A stretch of 34,466 bases of DNA from Candidatus Abyssobacteria bacterium SURF_5. GTDB taxonomy: Bacteria > Abyssobacteria > SURF-5. A program made the translations under genes and the position numbers. This document shows, one piece after another, positions 1 through 9,103 of this stretch. The stretch is taken from positions 1-34,466 of the forward strand of contig QZKU01000073.1 in assembly GCA_003598085.1 (NCBI GenBank), in the 5' to 3' direction. Numbering within the stretch: position 1 is the stretch's first letter; each line of letters begins with the position of its first letter. Below the pieces are notes generated by a model that was given only the letters and a program-made list of their open reading frames with translations, was not told the DNA's origin and made no database searches.

Positions 1-288
1 TCCTCCTCTCTTTGATTTCCCTACAACTACAACCAAAGATTGGAGCACAAAGCTGGCCGCTTTGTCTACTTTTACAGAAATTAGCCTACACTACCCAATC
101 GAAGTCTCTTCGGCTCTGAGGTGTAGACTTGATCCTGCAATTCTTCCTATTATCTGAGGGCAGGGAAAGAGTGGGAGAGGCAACTGGCAGCTCTCAGGCA
201 ACGAAGGAAGAGGCTTGTCAAATGCGTGACCACTCTTGCCTCTGTACAGACCCATTCCGGTTAATGCTATAGCAGAAAGGCAAAATCA

Positions 289-591
289 GTGATAGATCCT
301 GAAAAACTAGTTCCAGGCAAATGTTACTTCCATTTCGCATTTTGTCATCCCAAACTCGACATCCCTAGAATCACGACCCTCATATATGTAGGAAAGAACC
401 TGTTCCCGCAGGAAGCCTCTGAGGATGAATGGTACTTTCAAGATCCTGAGTCCTATCTGGAACATGGCAGTTTCATCAATTTCAAGAAGAAAATAGAACA
501 TGAAAGGCTTCTGCTGACGAAAGATTCTTTAGTAGCAATATACGATCTCAAAGGGTTGATTGATCAACTGAAAGAACTCAAAGAATGCTGA
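289..591 (+). CDS. Small hypothetical protein, first of two tandem paralogs
   Basis: The protein has 100 residues, no signal peptide and no membrane segment, so it is probably cytoplasmic. It starts with GTG (GTG ATA GAT CCT); the same GTG context is conserved in the paralog at 806, which supports the start. The two proteins align over their whole length and share a CYF segment near residue 12, the TLIY segment, the core DEWYFQDPESYLEHGSF, and the tail motif LLxTKDSLV. I do not recognise the family or a catalytic motif. Base composition is clearly AT-richer than the genes after 2340, which suggests acquired DNA. Tandem copies of small soluble proteins next to surface-protein genes are sometimes immunity proteins, but no toxin gene is visible here, so that is only a guess. 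Confidence 0.7.
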   Translation: MIDPEKLVPGKCYFHFAFCHPKLDIPRITTLIYVGKNLFPQEASEDEWYFQDPESYLEHGSFINFKKKIEHERLLLTKDSLVAIYDLKGLIDQLKELKEC

Positions 592-805
592 TCCATGGTA
601 TTCGCTTTGCTCTATGTGGTTGACCGCTGAAAAGTTGTGCTTGCTTAATGAAGAGCCAAGTCCTGCTTCTACCTCATCACCGGTAAGAAATCGATGTCCG
701 AACGTTGTTTCACCGAGGCCGGAACATAGGGGAAACATAGAGGCTTTTGATTCCAAGGTGTCGTATGAAATCATGCGCTTGCTATAACAGAGGGAGACAA
801 AATCA

Positions 806-1123
806 GTGATAGTCCCCGAAAAACTCGTTCAAGGCAACTGCTATTTCCTATTATTTTATTATCATCACAAATCTGACATCCCTATGATCAAAACCCTCAT
901 ATATATCGCCAAGAATATCTATATAAGGGAAGAACCCGCTGAGGATGAATGGTATTTTCAAGACCCTGAATCGTACCTGGAACATGGGAGCTTCTTGCAC
1001 TTCTCAAAGGAAATAGAGCATGAGAAACTCCTGGTGACGAAAGATTCTTTGGTCCCCCTGTTCGATCTTGCCGGACTTATTGAGAAGCTGAGAGAAATTA
1101 AAGAGCGCAATCCGAAATTCTAG
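806..1123 (+). CDS. Small hypothetical protein, second tandem paralog
   Basis: The protein has 105 residues and is homologous along its full length to the gene at 289. Shared features are the DEWYFQDPESYLEHGSF core, the TLIY segment and the TKDSLV motif. It uses the same GTG start, preceded by GGGAGACAAAATCA, while the first copy has AGAAAGGCAAAATCA. A GCTATA element sits about 20 bases before both starts and could be a -10 box, so the duplicated unit includes the leader. The copies have diverged well beyond a recent duplication, for example FAFCHPKL against LFYYHHKS near residue 17. Function is unknown. No signal peptide or transmembrane helix is visible. Confidence 0.7.
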   Translation: MIVPEKLVQGNCYFLLFYYHHKSDIPMIKTLIYIAKNIYIREEPAEDEWYFQDPESYLEHGSFLHFSKEIEHEKLLVTKDSLVPLFDLAGLIEKLREIKERNPKF

Positions 1124-1174
1124 AATCTGCAGGAAGTTGGAGGTGGCGATGTACCTCGAGGGAATGCGACTTAC

Positions 1175-1651
1175 ATGACGCGAATTGACTTGGGATTAAG
1201 AACAACTTTCACGGCCTTACTGGTTTTCTTGTACGTGGTGGCTTGTGGAAAGACAGAATACACTATTCAAGCCATCTCTTTTCCACCTGACAGCCGGCCA
1301 GATGAGCCTGGGTGGAAATATACAATGCTTGTGACTGTGGCATCAAATCAAAGCCCAATCACGAAGCAATCAAAAAAGAAGGTGAAAATAGAAGTCTACG
1401 ACAAGAATGGCACAACTTTCTTAAAAGACGATTCTGTATTCGTCAGCGCTTCAATTGACGCGAATTTCGTTTGGGAAAAATTCGAAGAAATCGAAATAGA
1501 GCTCTTTGAGGTGGGGAATAAATTTTCAGAAGACCCTTACAACGCTCATCTGGTGAAACATGGGCCCAACAGTCTGCTGAAGTTAACATACACTTATGAT
1601 AAAGATGATAAGAAATTCAAAAGGAAACTTAATTCGGAAGCCAATCCCTAA
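1175..1651 (+). CDS. Putative lipoprotein of unknown function
   Basis: The protein has 158 residues. The N-terminus has basic residues (Arg3, Arg9), a hydrophobic stretch at about 11-22 and a lipobox ending VVAC, with Cys24 as the predicted lipidated residue. This points to a membrane-anchored periplasmic or outer-membrane lipoprotein. The mature part is rich in Lys, Asp and Glu and in predicted beta strands, with a KKKVKIEVYDKNG segment and a C-terminal TYTYDKDDKKFKRK segment. The spacing of these strands resembles a small C2-like or immunoglobulin-like sandwich, but that is an impression and not a match. It follows the two paralogous small genes on the same strand, and all three share AT-rich composition. 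Confidence 0.6.
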   Translation: MTRIDLGLRTTFTALLVFLYVVACGKTEYTIQAISFPPDSRPDEPGWKYTMLVTVASNQSPITKQSKKKVKIEVYDKNGTTFLKDDSVFVSASIDANFVWEKFEEIEIELFEVGNKFSEDPYNAHLVKHGPNSLLKLTYTYDKDDKKFKRKLNSEANP

Positions 1652-1721
1652 CGGACTTTTTAGGCAGGCGAGGCGTCTAGGGAAAATCGCCGTATTGCAA
1701 AGTCTTTAAAACCATCCGGCG

Positions 1722-1742
1722 GAACCGCGAATGAACGCGAAT
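1722..1742. repeat. Left arm of 21-bp inverted repeat around the GxxExxY remnant
   Basis: This 21-base stretch (beginning GAACCGCGAATG) is the exact reverse complement of 2136-2156. It contains the ATG at 1731 that would start the GxxExxY protein. Confidence 0.8.
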
Positions 1743-2130
1743 GCAGAGAAGGAATTCTTTTGAAGGAGGAGGTCTACCGGATTGTCGGCGCGGCTATGGA
1801 GGTTTCGAATACTCTGGGATGCGGCTTTCTTGAGGCAGTTTATCAGGAAGTATTAGGATAGAGTTTTCTGATGTCGATATTCCTTTTGAAGCGCAAAAGA
1901 AGATCGTCATTACGTATAAAAACAGGGTATTAAGCAAAGAGTATATAGCTGATTTCATCTGCTTCCAGCAGATCATTGTTGAAATCAAGGCGATCAAGAA
2001 GATAACGGAACTTGAGGAGGCGCAAATAATAAATTATCTTCGAGCCTCCAAACTGCCTGTGGGACTCATTGTCAACTTCGGCGGGACGAAAATGGAATGG
2101 AAACGATACGTCAATACCGGTCTTCATTAG
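1731..2130 (+). pseudogene. Broken GxxExxY family gene (PDDEXK-like fold)
   Basis: Three reading-frame pieces make one recognisable GxxExxY protein. The first starts at ATG 1731 ([10 protein letters not shown]). A second frame from about 1763 reads [14 protein letters not shown] and carries the family signature GCGFLEAVY, then meets TAG at 1859-1861. A third frame continues with DIPFEAQKKIVITY, the catalytic-looking segment EYIADFICFQQIIVEIKA, and ends at TAG 2128-2130. Restoring one base near 1859 would rejoin pieces two and three (LG-IEFS), so this is a single-base loss. A second shift lies near 1760. The family is related to PDDEXK nucleases, with no established role that I know of. The gene is enclosed by a perfect inverted repeat and its start codon lies inside the left arm. 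Confidence 0.75.
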
Positions 2131-2135
2131 CGTGT

Positions 2136-2156
2136 ATTCGCGTTCATTCGCGGTTC
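2136..2156. repeat. Right arm of 21-bp inverted repeat around the GxxExxY remnant
   Basis: This is the exact reverse complement of 1722-1742. It begins five bases after the stop codon at 2130, so the two arms fit tightly around the reading frame. Confidence 0.8.
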
Positions 2157-2339
2157 ACTAATCTTTTATGAAGGAATCATATGGGCATATTTCCTTGCAG
2201 TTACCGGCAGAGCGAGTAGAAATGATTAATGTGCACGATGACGCTCTGTCAAGGGAATGATTAGCACTGTCAAATCGTCAGTTACATCGGAAAATCGAGC
2301 GAAGGAGAATTCGGTCCGCACAACTGGAGGGGGAAGGCA

Positions 2340-5300
2340 ATGTCGCGAGCATTCAAGATCGGCCGAATGAATTCAGCCGCCGCAATGGTTTTCGCGGCAA
2401 TTTCCATGGTGATCCTACTGTCACCGGTCGCATCAGCCGAGACGATCAATTACGGCTATGATGATGCGCAGCGGCTTGTCAGCGCCCAGTACGGCGACGG
2501 AACGGTGGTTGACTATGTGTACGACAACCTGGGCAACCGCTTGCAGAAAGCCACCACGCTTGCAGGCGCTCCGGCCAATAATCCTCCGAACGTAGCCATC
2601 TCCCCCAGTCCTGCAAATGGCGCGACAGGGATATCCACAATTCCCACCTTGAGTTGGACGGGCAGCGGCGATCCCGACACCGGCGACACCGTTTCGTACT
2701 CCGTCTATTTCGGTGATACGGCGAATCCGCCCCTCGCAAGCAGCGGCTCGGAGACAAGCTATACGCCAGGGAAACTGAGTTCTCTCGAGACTTACTATTG
2801 GCAAGTCGTTTCCAGAGACAGTCATAACGTCGAAGCGGCTGGTCCCGTATGGAGCTTCACCACAAAAGATGACCCGGTCGCCGCCTTTTCATTTTCACCG
2901 GTTGCGGGACATTCACCTTTGACGGTGAATTTCATGGATGCCTCAACATCTCAGACCAGCACAATCGTATCGTGGGCCTGGGATTTCGATAACGACGACA
3001 TCATCGACTCGACGACGCAAAATCCGAGCTATATTTATAGTTCATCCGGCACATACACCGTACGCTTGACAGTGACCGACGCGACGGCCGCCACCGGAAC
3101 GGAGACAAAAGCCGCCGCCATCAACGTTTATCTTCGAGGGTCCATATCGGGAACGATTACCGACGCCGATACATTGCAGGGGATAGAGAATGCAGTGGTG
3201 AGCGCGAGCGGGCCGTCCTATGGAAGCACGCATTCTGACGCATCGGGCGTTTATAGCATCACAGGGCTCAAGCAAGGTGATTATTCTGTAAGAGTTTCGT
3301 TGTCGGGATATCTCCGCCACAGCTATCCCGGCGTTGTCCACGTGAATGCGGGGGCCGACACCCCGAACATCGGTATCGCGATCTCATCCGACTCAGATCA
3401 TGATCTCGTTAGTGACTCCACCGACAACTGCCCTCATATTTATAATCCGATGCAGGAGGACATGGATACAGATGATATCGGCGATTTGTGCGATCCCGAT
3501 ATGGATGGGGACGGAGTGGATAACGACCTGGATAATTGTCCGACAATCAGCAATCCTGGTCAGGCCGATGCGGACGGCGACGGCTACGGAGACGACTGCA
3601 CTGTTGTCCATTGTGTGAATTCGAGCGCGGAGCTGCAAGGCGCGCTGACGTTAGCGCAGAATAATGGGAGTAACGACGTTATCAAGCTGGAGCAAGGGAC
3701 GTACTTGATTTCCGGCAATAATGGAGACTACTTCAGATATGCCACAACCGAACCGTGGAGCCTGGTTATACAGGGGGGCTACCTGCCGGGTTGCTCCGCG
3801 AGGGAAGTGAATCCCGCCGATACGGTTCTGGAAGGCGGGATAGACCAGCAGGATGCGGGAGCGGGCGTGTTGTTCCTGCGCGACGGGAATACAACCCTTG
3901 TTTCAACCCATACCAAAATCGTGGTGGATGGTGTTACTGTCCAGAATGGAATCGCCGGCTACAATGCCGGAATCTATGCCTACACCCAGTATGGAACCCT
4001 GTTGTTCACGAACAATATCCTGAAGAACAATACAGGGACTACAGGCGGGGGGCTTTACGCCATTTCCTCATATGGAAAGGTGAAACTTGCAAACAATGTC
4101 ATTAACGATAACACGGCGTGCCATTATGCCGGCGCATATCTGCAATCGAATGGGTGGATAGACCTGACCAACAACACCATAGTAGGCAACACGGCGACCG
4201 GCAACGGCGGCGGAATTTATCTCTATCAGGCCGATGAGGCCGCCACCGCCGAGCTTTACAACAACATCTTCTGGAATAATGCGGCGGGGACGGGTCCGGA
4301 TATATACATCGACAATTGGCGGGGAGGAGCAGCAATCGCTTATTACAATGATTTTAATCCGACGAATGTGCAAGGAGCTTTTGCATCGCAGGGAGACAAT
4401 ATTAACGCAATCCCGCTGTTCGTGGGGGGCGGTGATTATCATCTCAGTTTCGGGTCGCCCTGTATTGACGCCGGCGATCCCTCGGCGCCTTCGCTGCCGC
4501 TCACAGACTTCGAGGGCGAGGGCCGCGCGCTCGGGATAGCTCCCGACATCGGCGCCGACGAGTACTACGTGGAAGGTCCGACATTCTCCGTGAGCGGCCG
4601 AATACTCCTCGATGGAGTGGGCCTCGGCGGGATAACCGTCTCTTTATCCGGAGCGCAAGCGGCTACCGACATTACGAACGCAAATGGCGAATACTTATTC
4701 ACATGGGTTCCCGAGGGCGGTTACACGATCACTCCTTCAGGCCCATATCAGTTCACTCCTCCAGAAAGAGTGGTAACCGTAAGCGGATCGGACCTGACCG
4801 GCCAGGACTTCGCGGCCGCGCTCGTGGACTCTGACGGTGACGGCATTTATGATATCAATGACAATTGTCCGCTGGCGGTGAATCCCGACCAACTGGATTA
4901 CGATGGAGACGGCGTGGGTGATGCCTGTGATAATTGCCTGACAAAGCAGAATCCGGATCAGGCGGACACGGACGGAGACGGCTACGGAGACGCGTGCACC
5001 GATGTGTATTGCGTGTGCACGAGCTTAGAGCTGCAAGATGCGTTATCGGAGGCCCAAGGCAACGGAAAGAACGATGTGATCAAACTGGTGCAGGGGACGT
5101 ACCTTGTTTCTTTGAACAGTAACCAGCACTTCAGTTATGCCGCTACTGAGCCGTGGGGACTCATTATCGAAGGCGGCTACTTGCCTGATTGCTCAGCAAG
5201 AGAAGTAGACCCAACCACTACGATTCTGGATGGCGAAGGCATCCATCAGAGCGATATCGGAGGCGTGCTGCGTATTCGCGATGGTAATACCGCCCCCATC

Positions 5301-6359
5301 TCGGTTCATACGGAAATCACGGTTGACGGTATAACCGTGCAAAATGGAGAGGCCGACTATTATGGAGGCGTCGACATCTATACGGAATATGGAACCATAA
5401 ACTTCATCAATAACATTGTGAAGAGCAACCATGGGACGACGTGCGGTGGAATTCACGCCAATTCATATGCGGGTACCATAACACTGTCAAATAACATCAT
5501 CAGCGATAATACAGAGTATTATTATGGCGCGGTGTACGCGCAGTCCAATGGAACAATAAATTTCCTCCACAACACTGTCACGGGTAATACTGCTGACACG
5601 AATTGTGCCGGGCTGTATCTCTACCAGGCTAATTATGCCGCCTCGGCAGAACTCTACAACAATATTTTTTGGAATAACGCCGCTGGGACGGGCGCGGATA
5701 TCTTCCTCGACAACTGGCGGGGAGGAACGGCAGTCGCTTATTTCAATGATTTTGATCCCGCCAAGGTTTTTGGCGCCTTTGCATCAAGCGGAAACAACAT
5801 CAATGGGAATCCCATATTTGTTCAGCCTGCTTATTGGGTTGCGTCTGAATCGGTCAGTGGCGACTATCATTTATCATGCAATTCGCCATGTATAGACGCT
5901 GGAACAGATGCGGGAATCCCCAGCGACCTGGAGGATGATGCGCGGCCATTCGATGTACCATTGATCGACCACAACGGTCCAGAGCCCGAGTTCGATATGG
6001 GCGCCGATGAATGCGTCGGATTTTCGAACTTGTGTCTCACCCTCCTTCCGGATTCAACCTCCATTCAGCGAGGTGGAACTCTCGGGTATACAGTCACCGT
6101 CGTGAATCCGACGGCATATCCTGTCTCGTTTGATTACTGGACGAATGCGACTCGACCGGACGGACTGATGTATCCTCCGTCAGGACTTCTTCTCGGGCCG
6201 TATCCCGTGAACCTAAATGGGTTGAGTATTCACACGCAGCATGTGAATCATACCATCCCGACTGAGGCGCCTCTTGGAAGATATACCTACAACGCCTTCG
6301 TTGGCGCCTATCCCTCATCCACAAATGAATACCATTTCAACTTTGAGGTGACACCATAA
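2340..6359 (+). CDS. Large secreted protein with YD repeat, PKD, Ca-binding TSP3 and two beta-helix units
   Basis: The protein has 1339 residues with a clear signal peptide at 1-33 ending ASA. After it come one RHS-type YD repeat (about 37-72, with [10 protein letters not shown] and YDNLGNRL), an Ig/fibronectin-like domain (83-175), a PKD domain (about 180-265, WAWDFDND), a carboxypeptidase-regulatory-like domain (268-345), thrombospondin type 3 calcium repeats (350-420, DxDxD with NCP), and a right-handed beta-helix (421-740). A second carboxypeptidase-regulatory-like domain (745-825), TSP3 repeats (829-885) and a second beta-helix (886-1220) follow, then a C-terminal beta domain. The two TSP3-plus-helix units are clearly homologous. 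GGAGGGGGAAGG upstream of ATG 2340 is a strong ribosome site. The protein is probably exported as an adhesin or a glycan-binding surface protein. No catalytic site was identified and no sorting tail is obvious. Confidence 0.85.
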   Translation: MSRAFKIGRMNSAAAMVFAAISMVILLSPVASAETINYGYDDAQRLVSAQYGDGTVVDYVYDNLGNRLQKATTLAGAPANNPPNVAISPSPANGATGISTIPTLSWTGSGDPDTGDTVSYSVYFGDTANPPLASSGSETSYTPGKLSSLETYYWQVVSRDSHNVEAAGPVWSFTTKDDPVAAFSFSPVAGHSPLTVNFMDASTSQTSTIVSWAWDFDNDDIIDSTTQNPSYIYSSSGTYTVRLTVTDATAATGTETKAAAINVYLRGSISGTITDADTLQGIENAVVSASGPSYGSTHSDASGVYSITGLKQGDYSVRVSLSGYLRHSYPGVVHVNAGADTPNIGIAISSDSDHDLVSDSTDNCPHIYNPMQEDMDTDDIGDLCDPDMDGDGVDNDLDNCPTISNPGQADADGDGYGDDCTVVHCVNSSAELQGALTLAQNNGSNDVIKLEQGTYLISGNNGDYFRYATTEPWSLVIQGGYLPGCSAREVNPADTVLEGGIDQQDAGAGVLFLRDGNTTLVSTHTKIVVDGVTVQNGIAGYNAGIYAYTQYGTLLFTNNILKNNTGTTGGGLYAISSYGKVKLANNVINDNTACHYAGAYLQSNGWIDLTNNTIVGNTATGNGGGIYLYQADEAATAELYNNIFWNNAAGTGPDIYIDNWRGGAAIAYYNDFNPTNVQGAFASQGDNINAIPLFVGGGDYHLSFGSPCIDAGDPSAPSLPLTDFEGEGRALGIAPDIGADEYYVEGPTFSVSGRILLDGVGLGGITVSLSGAQAATDITNANGEYLFTWVPEGGYTITPSGPYQFTPPERVVTVSGSDLTGQDFAAALVDSDGDGIYDINDNCPLAVNPDQLDYDGDGVGDACDNCLTKQNPDQADTDGDGYGDACTDVYCVCTSLELQDALSEAQGNGKNDVIKLVQGTYLVSLNSNQHFSYAATEPWGLIIEGGYLPDCSAREVDPTTTILDGEGIHQSDIGGVLRIRDGNTAPISVHTEITVDGITVQNGEADYYGGVDIYTEYGTINFINNIVKSNHGTTCGGIHANSYAGTITLSNNIISDNTEYYYGAVYAQSNGTINFLHNTVTGNTADTNCAGLYLYQANYAASAELYNNIFWNNAAGTGADIFLDNWRGGTAVAYFNDFDPAKVFGAFASSGNNINGNPIFVQPAYWVASESVSGDYHLSCNSPCIDAGTDAGIPSDLEDDARPFDVPLIDHNGPEPEFDMGADECVGFSNLCLTLLPDSTSIQRGGTLGYTVTVVNPTAYPVSFDYWTNATRPDGLMYPPSGLLLGPYPVNLNGLSIHTQHVNHTIPTEAPLGRYTYNAFVGAYPSSTNEYHFNFEVTP

Positions 6360-6566
6360 GCGCGAGTATTGACTCACTTCCTTAAGGTTGGTTAAATTAC
6401 CGGAACCTATTATCAGATTGGCTGTTCGATGTGGCGCTCTTGATGATGTTGGGGATATGTTCTGCGCTCTTCGCGTCTCCGCGGTGACAAAAGGCTTTCA
6501 CAGTGAAATTACCTTGGACAGCAGTGATAAAAACTCTTCTTGGTCCTTACCTTTGATTTGCGCCCT

Positions 6567-7319
6567 CTATTGACATACCTCCTCGAAAACAGCTTCCAAC
6601 TCCATGAAATCGACTTGCATCTCTTTTTCCAGATCGGCTTCCTCCGCTTCAGGGTATGACAGTCCGAAATGAAGACGTATCGTGATGCCTCTGTCGGCGC
6701 AGTAGTTCCTCAGGGATTCCTTGGTCATGCTCGCGATCAGAAACGCGCCGACCCTGTTACCCCATTCAAAGTGAGGGCCGTCTCCGCCGCTGTCTCCGAT
6801 GAGAATGACCTTCCTGGCGGAAATGTCGTGGGCGTGCATGGCTTTCGCGGTGTTCTTCGGCTTGTCCGATGTATCGAAAAGATCGTACACAAGCGCCGGA
6901 TCGCTCTTCCGCCGGGGATACCGGATGAAGGGGCTGGCGGAGAACGCCGGTATCTGAGGAAGAAGTCCCTTTGAAAAGAGGCGCTGAAAATAGCCCTGCG
7001 GGCCGGTCGTGTTGATCATGAAAAGGATATCCTTGCTGAGGAGCCGTTCGATCAGTTCCGGCACGCCGGCATAGGTCTTGAAGCCCGAATCGATGTAGGC
7101 GTCCATCTGGCCCTCATCGATGGGGGAAGGCATCAGCTCCTGCAGCCTTTCGAGCGCGTCCTGAAACGTGATGCGATTGCTCGTGTACTCTTTGAAGATG
7201 CCTGTCAGCGCAGGCGTCAGGCTCGGGTAATGGAACGAGATGCAGTCGAACGGGCCGCCGGGCGCCAGGCATCCATTCCAGTCCGACGAGACAATAGCCT
7301 TATATTTCCTTGTCCGCAT
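6567..7319 (-). CDS. HAD-superfamily hydrolase in the fluoride-riboswitch operon
   Basis: The protein has 250 residues. Motif I is SSDWNGCLA with nucleophile Asp13, motif II is MINTTG (about 101-106), a Lys-bearing segment YPRRKSD lies near 134-140, and motif IV is ILIGDSGGD with Asp176 and Asp180. These are the haloacid dehalogenase phosphatase motifs. The residue two after the nucleophile is Asn15 where phosphatases usually have Asp, so the general acid may be altered. A helical cap is expected at about 30-85. ATG 7319 has GGGAGGAAA just upstream. The gene starts 32 bases after the antiporter stop on the same strand, so it is probably co-transcribed and under the same riboswitch. The substrate is unknown. 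Subfamily assignment is not possible by eye. Confidence 0.75.
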   Translation of the reverse strand: MRTRKYKAIVSSDWNGCLAPGGPFDCISFHYPSLTPALTGIFKEYTSNRITFQDALERLQELMPSPIDEGQMDAYIDSGFKTYAGVPELIERLLSKDILFMINTTGPQGYFQRLFSKGLLPQIPAFSASPFIRYPRRKSDPALVYDLFDTSDKPKNTAKAMHAHDISARKVILIGDSGGDGPHFEWGNRVGAFLIASMTKESLRNYCADRGITIRLHFGLSYPEAEEADLEKEMQVDFMELEAVFEEVCQ

Positions 7320-7351
7320 TTTCCTCCCGATACAGGGGTTGCCGCGCTGTG

Positions 7352-8557
7352 TCAGCCTTCGTCGCTCAAACCGGTTTCCTGCGGCGCCGGTTCCGCCTGC
7401 CTGACCGGCTCGGGCAGCAGATGGCGGGGCAGAAAGGCCAGTCCCGCAATGAGCGTAGGGACGACCGCGCTCGCGATGACGACGGCGACCAGAAACGAGT
7501 ACTGTTCCTGCGTGACTATATTATGGGAAAACCCGTACAAAGCGGATATCGTTCCGAAAGTCAGGCCGGTGGACATCAGCAGGGTGTAATACCACTGCTC
7601 CTCGCGCTGGCGGCGGAACATTCCGATAACCGGATAGAGCCCGAAGATCTTTGACAGCACCTTTCCCGCCAACAGGAGCAGGAACACGAACGGGGCCGAA
7701 ATGAGGGCCGGCATCGACACAAACGTGCCCGCGCGCAGGAAATAGAAAGGCGTGAGAAATCCGATTGTCAGCGTGCGAAGTCGTCGAATCCAGAGGGCGT
7801 CTCCATTCGAGAACTCGGCGAGAACCATGCCCACGATATAGGCGGGAAGCACCGCCTCGCTGCCGGACCATATGGCCAGCGCGCCCAGACCGAAGAGCAC
7901 CAGCATCACCCATTTCGTCCTGATCGCGGCCGTGCGGTGCGCGTACGTGCGCGTCAGCCAGCGGCTGGTGAACGGCAGGACGGCCAGTACAAAAGCGGTC
8001 ACGCCGACGAAAATGACCGTCTTGTACGTGAACGGAGCGAACAGCAACCCGAGCGCGATGACGGTCCCAAGATCATTGATAAAGCACGCCCCAAGTATTC
8101 CCTTGCCGAATTCGGTCCGATTGAAGCCGGTATCCAGCATCACCGCGTAGACGACCGCCATCGAGGTGGTCGACAGCGCCACGCCGCACAGCAAGCTCGC
8201 CTGCGGATTCCATCCCAGCAGGAAGCGCGCCACCGCCGCGCAGCCGAGAAACGGCGCAAAGAAACCCACCAGCCCGACAACCGTCACCTCCTTCAGCTTC
8301 GTCCGCATCACGTCCGGCTCGAGCTCGGCGCCCGCCAGAAACGTGAGGAGGATTGCGCCCGTTGCGGCCAGAAAACGAAGCCATTCCAGATTCGAACCCA
8401 AAGCGTCGGTCTTCCCGAAATAACCTGCCGCGGCGGCCGCAAGCACGCCCACGCAGATTTCGACCAGGGCGATGGATACGCGAAGATGATAAGCGATAAC
8501 AGCGGACACTATGGCCAGCGCGAGCCAGAGCGCGGCAATGGTAAAGATATGTTCCAC
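7352..8557 (-). CDS. Cation/proton antiporter (CPA2/Kef-type), fluoride-responsive
   Basis: The protein has 401 residues and about 12 hydrophobic helices, in the Na+/H+ exchanger family (PF00999 type). The ion-site region GACFINDLGTV has Asn161-Asp162, the position of the ND/DD pair in CPA2 antiporters, and the helix before it has the LSTTSMAV segment. There is no C-terminal TrkA-N domain, so it is a short antiporter. I chose the GTG at 8557 because GGAGGA lies seven bases upstream. The open frame continues 47 codons further, but those codons run through the upstream fluoride riboswitch and are not expected to be translated. The riboswitch implies induction by fluoride. Export of F- itself or a role in ion balance are both possible. 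Confidence 0.85.
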   Translation of the reverse strand: MEHIFTIAALWLALAIVSAVIAYHLRVSIALVEICVGVLAAAAAGYFGKTDALGSNLEWLRFLAATGAILLTFLAGAELEPDVMRTKLKEVTVVGLVGFFAPFLGCAAVARFLLGWNPQASLLCGVALSTTSMAVVYAVMLDTGFNRTEFGKGILGACFINDLGTVIALGLLFAPFTYKTVIFVGVTAFVLAVLPFTSRWLTRTYAHRTAAIRTKWVMLVLFGLGALAIWSGSEAVLPAYIVGMVLAEFSNGDALWIRRLRTLTIGFLTPFYFLRAGTFVSMPALISAPFVFLLLLAGKVLSKIFGLYPVIGMFRRQREEQWYYTLLMSTGLTFGTISALYGFSHNIVTQEQYSFLVAVVIASAVVPTLIAGLAFLPRHLLPEPVRQAEPAPQETGLSDEG

Positions 8558-8661
8558 GATGAAGTCCTCCTTCAAGACGCATCTCTGGGCCGAAAGGGGG
8601 TGAGAAGAACGCGCCGCCAGACGATGCGCCTCGACAACGTTCTTCAGGCTCAGAGCCTGTC

Positions 8662-8715
8662 CGGTAGGAGTCATCAGCCGGCCCGGGGCGGTTACCAAAG
8701 GGGGACTCCATCCCC
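8662..8715 (-). promoter_or_regulatory. Fluoride riboswitch (crcB motif)
   Basis: Read on the minus strand, the element opens GGGGATGGAGTCCCC (8701-8715), continues through GGTAACCGCC, and closes GGCTGATGACTCCTACCGG. These are the landmarks of the crcB/fluoride aptamer: GATGG in the first stem, AAC-GC, and GCTGATGACTCCTAC at the 3' side. GGGG/CCCC forms P1, and GGAGTC (8704-8709) pairs with GACTCC (8668-8673) as the expected pseudoknot. A 17-bp-spaced promoter lies directly upstream and an antiporter gene directly downstream, a gene class known to be linked to this riboswitch. Between aptamer and gene, CAGGCT-CTG-AGCCTG and a GAAGAACG/CGTTCTTC pair may form the expression platform. Confidence 0.9.
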
Positions 8716-8731
8716 GAAAAATACAGCACCT

Positions 8732-8760
8732 ATTTTACTAGCGCCCACCCCCAAAATCAA
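8732..8760 (-). promoter_or_regulatory. Sigma-70-type promoter of the fluoride operon
   Basis: On the minus strand TTGATT (8760-8755) and TAAAAT (8737-8732) are separated by exactly 17 bases. The predicted transcript start is near 8725, about ten bases before the riboswitch aptamer. Confidence 0.7.
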
Positions 8761-9054
8761 ACGGAATGTCCGGCGCGCTTTGTGAGCACGCCGATTTTCG
8801 GTGGTCGCTGAAAAAAAGGAACAGTGGTAGCCACCGGGTCGCCCCTACGGTGAGCAAATTATCATGCGGGCGTGACTTCCGACGCGAGTGGTCAGTTTAG
8901 GCGCTTCGCTCAATAGAGAAAAAGTCTTGCTTCTTATCGAGTAGACACTTCGAATGTTTCCTTTAGGTCTGGTTTGTATTCCCCGTTGCTCCCCTCTTTC
9001 GATATGAGGAGTGTCACAAGATTCGACCATGGGACTTATTCTTATGCCCCTCAC

Positions 9055-9088
9055 AGAACCATGCGTGAGGTTTTCCCTCACACGGCTC
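9055..9088 (-). ncRNA. Group II intron domain V
   Basis: The 34-nt hairpin reads GAGCCGTG on the minus strand, then TGAGG, a GAAA-type loop, CCTCA, a CG bulge and CATGGTTCT. AGAGCCGTG pairs with CATGGTTCT along its length, including G-T pairs. The AGC catalytic triad is at positions 2-4. This is the classical domain V shape, and it looks intact although the encoded protein is broken. Confidence 0.85.
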
Positions 9089-9103
9089 TTCAGTAGCGCA
9101 TCC

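Noticed and set aside
6388-6573. 61-residue plus-strand open frame after the beta-helix gene
   Set aside because: There is no ribosome site and it overlaps the end of the HAD gene; part of it is a dispersed repeat-like stretch (ttcgcgtctccgcggtgac).
8558-8698. 47-codon N-terminal extension of the antiporter
   Set aside because: The extension overlaps the fluoride riboswitch and its platform, and the GTG at 8557 has a strong GGAGGA.
7937-8785. 282-residue plus-strand open frame
   Set aside because: It is antisense to the antiporter and riboswitch, and its Arg/His/Gln-rich composition is that of a shadow frame.
8845-9081. 78-residue open frame on the minus strand
   Set aside because: It runs from intron domain V into the 3' exon and has no family resemblance.
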